Below are positions 57,707-64,000 of a DNA stretch of 64,000 bases, in pieces (position 1 is the first letter of the stretch; each line of letters begins with the position of its first letter). The notes under the pieces are model-generated. The model was given only the letters and a program-made list of their open reading frames with translations. It had not been told where the DNA came from and searched no databases. This DNA is from Setomelanomma holmii. Lineage: Eukaryota > Ascomycota > Dothideomycetes > Pleosporales > Phaeosphaeriaceae. A program made the position numbers and the translations under genes. Where the stretch lies: positions 310,001-374,000 of the forward strand of contig ML978166.1 of the NCBI GenBank assembly GCA_010015745.1, written 5' to 3'.

Positions 57707-60700
57707 ATGAACAACAACAGCCCCGAGGAGTCGCTCGTGCCTCCTGTGCTCGACGAGGCAGAGCTGATTGGCAACTCGAGTTCAGACTTTCCCGTCATCG
57801 AAGCCGAACCTGAAGAGGAGCTCGACTTGCCCCTCGACACAGCCCAGCAGCAGCGACTGCTCGTCGATGAAGGTGACATTCGGCCAGCGGCGGGCCCTCC
57901 GCTTACTCTTCCAACTCGCCCTGGACTGCAAAGAGGCAGCACGAACCCGGCGCCTGCACCGCTGCACCTGCCTCCGCCTGCGCCGCCCGCACCGCCGCCA
58001 GACACGCAGCAAAATGACTCGCTCTCGGTCGCGCAACTTCAGACCCTCATGAGAGGGCTGCCCAAGGTGGAACCAGCGCCTTATGCCTTCACATATGATG
58101 ACGCATCGTCATTCGAGGAGGAACTGGAAGAATGGTTCTCTTACGCTGTGGAAGAGCAAGCCATGTTGCTGAAGGCACATGCGTCATTCGCCCATGAGTG
58201 GAGCGCCTTCAATGGCCAGAACGACACATCATATGGGGAAGGTGCAATGGACTGGAACAGAGCGGCAACATCACAACACAAGGACTTTGTACAGCATCTG
58301 CTCGTCGGAGCCAGAAAATCGGAACCTGCTCCACGGCTGAAGAGGCTCGAGGCGCTCGTCTACGTGCTGCTCGGCTGCTGGCATGAAAGTGCAGGCCTCG
58401 CGGTCGGTCCCAGCAGCAAGGAGTCACGCGGGGAGTATGCACCAGGTTCAATCTACACGCATACGGGACGACAGACCACATTGATCAAGCGAAATGTGCA
58501 TCTTCTAACGGAGTGCAATGGCCTGCAAACCTTGGTGAATCTCTTGCAGTCATCGTTGCTGCGGACCTGCAATATCGACGTCGCTCCTGACGTTCCTCGT
58601 GACAGTAAGGAAGCGGAACGCCGCGAAGTCTGGTGCGCAATGACTGCTGTCTATGTCGTATTGGAGACGGCACGCACAGAAGAGAGAGGGAGTGGTAGTC
58701 TAAGCATCAGGAGTGCAGTTCTTGACCTCCAGAAGCCTGGACTGTTGTTGATGCTAGTCGACATGATTTCGAAATTGCGATGGGATGAGTCCATAATTCT
58801 GCCACTCAGCAAAGTGTCCTTACTCCTATGGAAGACCATGCTGGTCTATTTCGGCGGACTAGCTGAGGTCGACAAAGCAAAGGAATCTTTCAGGGACAAG
58901 AGCATTGACGCTGAAGATGCTAAAGGCCAGCCCATCATCACCGCATCCCCCCTCGATTATCATCTTTTCCGACAGGAGATTAGCTCGAAATATCCAGCAT
59001 ACAATCCTCCGCCACCGCTATTCCCCCTCGAACCTGAAAATAACTCCATTCTGCCGCCGCTAAAGAACCACCCCAGCAAAGTAGCTGGCAATCACGTCTT
59101 CGGCTCAGGTTTGGGCGATGCGCATGGGAACAACACTTCTATTCTACATCAGCCAGTCCACATCGCAACACCCGCGCCTTCCCCTCCTCCATCACCAGCC
59201 GGGCCTGGTGGTAAAGGTGGAAAGAAACAGAATTACCAAACGAACCAAATGTTCCCCTTCTTGTATCCTCCGCTTGACGAGTCAAGCAACAAGCTTGGTG
59301 GCAAGGGTTCGACAGATTTGCAAGACTTGCTGGTCGGGCGGAGATGGGAGGGCTCTGATATTCCAGCATCAATACTGGAAGCTGCCGAACTCTTTGCGAA
59401 CCGTATGAAGGCTACACGCGCGATGAAGCAGCTATGGGAGGAACGAGTGGCATTTATGAAGTATGAGCGAGGCTGGTCCAGCCTCGACGAGAATACTGAC
59501 ATCGATGATCTTTCTCTGGAGCCAAAGGACGAAGTCTCAAAGGCCCTGCCACCTTCTGGCAGTATCGAAGAGCGGCTGAATCTGGTCGAACAGTTCTACG
59601 TGAGTGTTTCGCGGAGAAGTAGTATTCTTTGTACTGACCGAATGTTAGCGAACTGCCTTGCCTAACTTGCAGTCCCTCATTATTGTCTTGATCAAAGCAA
59701 TTCTCGCTCATGTCACCGCGCTGGTCACTCAGTCCAGCGGTGCTAACGGCCTGCAAAGTGGCTTCCAATTCCAAGATAATTCGAATGGCACTACGGCTAG
59801 TCGACCGGACATGAATGGGCTCAACGGCCACAGCAACACTATAGCCACAAACGAGGAGTTGGACGCAATGCGCACGCAGGAAGTCTTGGACAAAGCAGTC
59901 ACCGGTACCTTTGTTCTGATTCTGAAATGGTTCAAGGTCTCTCGTAAGTCAAAATGGTCTGAGCGGCGTGCGTCCACTAATCACACATCTCAGACATTCT
60001 CAAATTCGAATATATCACGCAGCTACTTGTGGACTCAAGTTACGTGCCACTAATCTTGAAATTGTTGCAATTGCAAGAGATTGAAAAGATTGTAAACTTC
60101 AAGAGCGAGCAAGAAGAGCTAAAGTAAGTCCAGACAAATCGTGAGATTGCTTCACCGGCTGAATGTTAGCAGCTTTTTCAACTTCTGCCGGTCTCACTCT
60201 AGAAACGCACCGGAAGAGGTCAACGATGAGGACAAGATGCAGGAAAAGCATGACGGCGATTCGGACTCGGACGATGCTGCGCCGCCGCCAATACGACTCT
60301 CCAGGCAAGAGTCAAACGATCCCGGGGTCGAGCCACCATCACAATCTGTTCCAACCCAACCTCCCGAGGTCGACGAGCTGGGCATTCCTACCCACGAGCT
60401 TCCGAAAGAGCCTATCACGAACTTTTCATGGCGAGCCTTCTTCACGTCCATCAACTACCTGCGGATCATGCAGAAAATCTGCAAGAACAAAGCGCATCGG
60501 AACTTGATGCTTGTGTCGTACAAGTCGTCGCAATTCCTTCGCAAGAGTCTGAAAGTACCGCAACCAGAGTTGCGTCTTTACACGCTCAAGCTCTTCAAGA
60601 ATCAGGTACCATACTGCGGCCGAAAGTGGCGTCAGTCGAACATGCGTGTCATCACAGCTGTATATCTGCACTGCAGACCAGAACTTCGAGATGATTGGCT

Positions 60701-60944
60701 TGCGGGTAGCGATGTCGACGCCGAAGTCGACGAAAGCGTGCCTCTTGAGCAGGCTCTGCGATCTTTGACGCACTGGCACAATCTCAAGAGATACCCTGAG
60801 AGTCTCGGCGCGAAGCCGGGTGTTCTTGAGGAAGAGCAAGACTTCTTCCGCAACGAGCTGGAGAAGATGGACTGGGGAGATGAAGCCGTGAATGAGGCTG
60901 AGTTGGAGCAGAACTGGCCAGACTTGCAGGTTGAGGGTTGGTGA
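57707..60944 (+). CDS. FAR11: FAR11/STRIP-type STRIPAK subunit
   Basis: Scaffold of the striatin-interacting phosphatase and kinase complex, which in fungi controls hyphal fusion, sexual development and cell-cycle arrest. Exons 57707-59599, 59673-59943, 59994-60123 and 60173-60944 give 1021 aa. The N-terminal 110 residues are acidic then Pro-rich. The N1221-like domain spans about 120-520 (YAFTYDDASSFEEELEEW, LEALVYVLLGCWHESAG). The C-terminal DUF3402-like domain includes HILKFEYITQLLVDS, FFNFCRSHSRN and MQKICKNKAHRNLMLVSYKS. The last acceptor is a NAGNAG site (TTAGCAG); using the first AG adds one Ser without shifting frame. The DPQQ-like acidic linker near 810-850 is probably disordered. 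Confidence 0.9.
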
Positions 60945-62036
60945 GCGATCTAAGCACCCAAATCCATAAACCTTGCCTCTACTCTGCGTACAGCCTGCGA
61001 CGAGAGCCTTTGTGTTGACGTATAGCTGCAGTGCCCACGGATCAGACGCGACTGGTGCGACTTGCTAAGCTCAGCTTGATTCGCCGACGAGAAGGAACTC
61101 GAGGCGGCGTGATCAAACGACCGACAGCCCTACGATCTTTCTCAGAGCCATCAAAGTCCTGGCCCGGCGCGACCAAGCCGAAATTGAGACGGGAAAGTGA
61201 GATGGATTTTCCTGCTCTGTTGAACATGTTGATCATCGCCTCGTATGCCAAAGACAGCGGTTGTGACATCGAAGCGAACCTCGCAGAAGGTGCTTTGGGC
61301 CCTCCGGCTCTACCGGCGGCATGGATTCGAAAGGGTCGCAGAATGGCGGAGCGTGAACGGAAGGCGAAGGCTGAGGTGGCTGCGAAGAAGACACATATCC
61401 TTTGATGGTAGAACAATTGGCTTCTAGTAGAAGAAAGCTGCAGGTCTCTCTAGAGTGCTTCAACGCGATAACATTGCGGAGTCGACTGTCCACTTCTTCT
61501 ATATCTGCTTGAGGCAAGATCAAATAGTCGAGCACGGACCCTATGTTCAGCCGCCGCGGTATTTGACTATGGCGCACTTCTCCGATCGTTATCGACAACA
61601 ACTCCACGCCCACGGCTACGAGGTGTCTTACCAAAAAAACAGTCCAGAAGTTGTTGCGCAATTGTACAGAAACGAAGTCTCGTTAAACTGATTGCCAGAG
61701 CAATGCGAGGGTAGCTTTGCGGCACATTATAGAGAAAATGCACCAGTCAACGCTATCGGCTTCTGGCTGACCTGCGTCGATGTTCGTCAAAGAAGCAGTG
61801 CGGCCCGTCTTGCCTTACTCGGGAGCGCAATACCCCGAGTTTTGCCCACCCCGCAGAATTTAGAGCTCGCTGCATACAAGATGTCGGCGCCTGCTACTCT
61901 GCCGCGGGTGTCATTGCGCCATTTCTGCTTCTTCTACTCATTCGCATCTCTAGCATCGACGTGGCAGCACAGTCTTTTCTGGGGCTTGTAGACATTGTAT
62001 TTCAGCGTCAATTGCATATAATAGACAGCCGGCAAG
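60945..62036. other. Intergenic region
   Basis: About 1.1 kb. A plus-strand open frame (61031-61405) lacks a good ATG and domain; its antisense frame is also open. Treated as non-coding 3' flank of FAR11 plus promoter of the lactate dehydrogenase gene. Confidence 0.4.
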
Positions 62037-63639
62037 ATGGCAAAGGTATTCGACTACGCCGAAGGTCAATCGTTCACCGCTTTCGCTCACAGCAATGGCT
62101 AACGTCTACGACAGTCGCAAAGCACAACACAGCTGAGAGCTGCTGGGTGGTATTATATGGCAGCGTGTACAATGTAACGCGATTCATTCCCGAACATCCA
62201 GGTGGCAGCAAAGTCATCCTTCAACTCGCTGGCACCGACGCAACCGAAGAGTACGACCCGATCCACCCACCCGGCATACTAGAAGAGAACCTGAAACCCG
62301 AGGACAAGCTCGGCACTGTGAACCCAGATTCATTGCCAAAGGAAGAGAAGACGCCAGTCCAAGCTGGTGATGTGAAGGACGAGGGCCCAGTAGATCTGGA
62401 CAGCATACTGAACATCGACGAGATTGAAGAGGTCGCGACGAAGCAAATACCATACAAGGGCTGGGCATACTACTACTCCGCATCGGACGACCTAACATCA
62501 AAAGAGTTCAATAACAAAGTATATCGACAACTCCTCCTTCGCCCCCGCGTCTTCGTCGACTGCACCCGCTGCGACACATCCACATCCTTTCTCGGCCACA
62601 ACGTCAAACTCCCCATCTACGTTTCCCCCGCCGCAATGGCGCGCCTCGCCAACCCCGACGGCGAATGGGGCATCGCGCATGCATGCGAGAAATTCGGCGC
62701 AATGCAAATCATCTCGCAAAACGCGTCCATGACACCCGAGCAAATCGTGGCCGACGCGCAACCAGGCCAGGTCTTCGGTTGGCAACTGTACGTGCAGAAC
62801 GAGCGGCAAAAATCCGAGGCGATGCTTGCGCGCATGAACAAACTTGAGGCGATCAAGTTTATCTGCCTCACACTCGATGCGCCTGTACCTGGGAAGCGCG
62901 AGCACGACGAGAGAAGTAAGAATGTAGCCTCGAACCTGCCGGTGCGCGCAGCGGTCCAGGAAGATCAATCTGTCAGCAAGACATCCACATCAGCGACCAC
63001 GCCGTCCAAGCCCAAGAGCATGGGCGTCGGGCAGTCGTTGTTCTGGGGCACGGCGGCAGACTTGACGTGGCGTGATACATTGGCGTGGCTGGCAAAACAT
63101 ACTTCTAAACCGATCGTGCTGAAGGGTTTACAAACACATGAAGATGCGTATCTGGCATCGCTGCATGCCCCGCAGGTCAAGGCGATTATCTTGTCGAATC
63201 ATGGTGGGCGGGCGCTGGATACGGCCCCGCCGGCTGTGCATACGCTGCTTGAAATACGGAAGTATTGTCCTGAGGTGTTTGATCGGATTGAAGTCTGGGT
63301 CGATGGTGGGATCAAGCGAGGCACGGATGTTGTCAAGGCGTTGTGCCTGGGTGCACGGGGTGTGGGTGTAGGTAGGGCAGCGCTGTTTGGATTGGGTGCG
63401 GGCGGGAAGGAGGGTGTCGCAAGGGTGCTGGAGAGTAAGTTTACATCATGCTCGAAACAAGGATGTCGAAGCTAACAAAGTCTGCAGTTCTCAAAGCAGA
63501 GACCGAGACGTGCATGCGCCTTCTAGGCGTCGAGAACGTGGATCAATTGGGTATGCATTTGATCAATGCACGAGCTGTAGAGAGGGATATTTACGATGGT
63601 CCGGCACTTGAGCGACAGTTAGTCAAGGCGAAGCTTTGA
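62037..63639 (+). CDS. CYB2: Flavocytochrome b2-type L-lactate dehydrogenase
   Basis: Oxidises L-lactate (or a related 2-hydroxy acid) to the keto acid with FMN and passes electrons through a fused b5-type haem. Exons 62037-62064, 62115-63434 and 63488-63639 give 499 aa. The 28-nt first exon encodes MAKVFDYAE, and splicing (50-nt intron with GGCTAACG branch site) restores AEVAKHNTAESCW, the start of the cytochrome b5 domain with haem-binding HPGG. FMN/substrate residues follow in WAYYYSAS, WQLYVQ, LTLDAP, VLKGLQ and SNHGGRALD (catalytic His plus Arg), ending DGGIKRGTDVVKALCLGARGVGVGR. No mitochondrial presequence is visible, whereas yeast Cyb2 has one of about 80 residues, so a cytosolic location is possible. 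Substrate could also be another hydroxy acid. Confidence 0.9.
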
Positions 63640-64000
63640 GCTTTACTTTTGGATTCAAACGCTCAACTCATAGACTGCTTGGTGTCACCTTTTCTCACTG
63701 TTACAATTGCCATGTCTTCTTAGACGATCGTCATGGCCGAGGCTGAACCTAGCGGCAACGCTACCCCACACATCCAGAGTTCTCCAGACATCGAGCCAGT
63801 AGCCGACGCAAGCACTCCGCTGCTCCGCACGCTACTGAACATGTCATGATATTGAGTTTCTGTTGTCTTTCGTCTTTCCTTTCTTGTAATCTTCCTCTTC
63901 GCCATAGCACATCACAAAATTAGCTCCAACCTTCCAAGTCTCCCGTCCTATCATTCTGCAAGTACCATTCTCTATCTGCTCTCAACACCTCCCTCCTCCC
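63640..64000. other. Window end, 3' flank
   Basis: About 360 bases after the lactate dehydrogenase stop. A CT-rich end could belong to the promoter of a gene beyond the window; nothing else is supported. Confidence 0.35.

Noticed and set aside
61031..61405. 124-codon plus-strand frame after FAR11
   Set aside because: Begins with GTG rather than ATG, has no domain, and the opposite strand is equally open.

Overview
The window is nuclear DNA of a filamentous ascomycete (Pezizomycotina). The protein families (Yat2-type carnitine acetyltransferase, HookA, FAR11/STRIPAK, AA9 LPMO, Cbf1-type bHLH, KDM4 demethylase), the many 46-120 nt GT-AG introns with CTAAC/CTGAC branch sites, and single-gene transcription with long intergenic stretches all point there. 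Dothideomycetes (Mycosphaerellales-like) is my best guess, but that is inference. No operons, viruses, transposase genes or CRISPR arrays were seen.

Layout. 0.3-7.8 kb: a membrane SDR and a RAD57-type recombinase on the minus strand, then a divergent carnitine acetyltransferase whose last intron carries a minisatellite. 8.6-12 kb (minus): a disordered protein with repeated STLLHPSSP motifs, and the RNase H2 catalytic subunit. 13.3-20.9 kb (plus): a secreted M28 aminopeptidase and a PUF RNA-binding protein with a 21-nt microexon. 21.6-22.8 kb: a 20-bp minisatellite and two diverged copies of a small W-rich coding segment. 23.6-27.6 kb (plus): a secreted I9-type inhibitor/propeptide-like protein and the dynein adapter Hook. 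28.3-31.2 kb: two related RING proteins facing each other, plus an unknown acidic protein. 32.5-36 kb: an AA9 LPMO, an intron-containing tRNA-Glu(UUC), and a 47-aa CxxCxGxG zinc-finger protein. 38.5-41 kb: a fungal family gene lacking its N-terminus and a broken paralogue. 41-49 kb (minus): a UBL-WLM metalloprotease, a LicD-type protein and a KDM4-type histone demethylase. 50.9-52.4 kb (minus): a Yag7-like RGG protein. 56-63.6 kb (plus): Cbf1-type bHLH, FAR11 and a flavocytochrome b2 lactate dehydrogenase.

Most genes are unrelated housekeeping genes and do not form a pathway cluster. Genome maintenance is represented by RAD57, RNH201 and the WLM protease. Nutrient and carbon use is represented by carnitine acetyltransferase, lactate dehydrogenase, AA9 and M28. 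The most interesting unexplained items are the small paralogous W-rich segments, the CxxCxGxG mini-protein, the RING pair with its acidic neighbour, the STLLHPSSP-repeat protein, and several splicing oddities (microexons, a GC-AG intron, a NAGNAG acceptor, in-frame introns). Exon coordinates were worked out by hand from splice consensus, phase and recalled family conservation.
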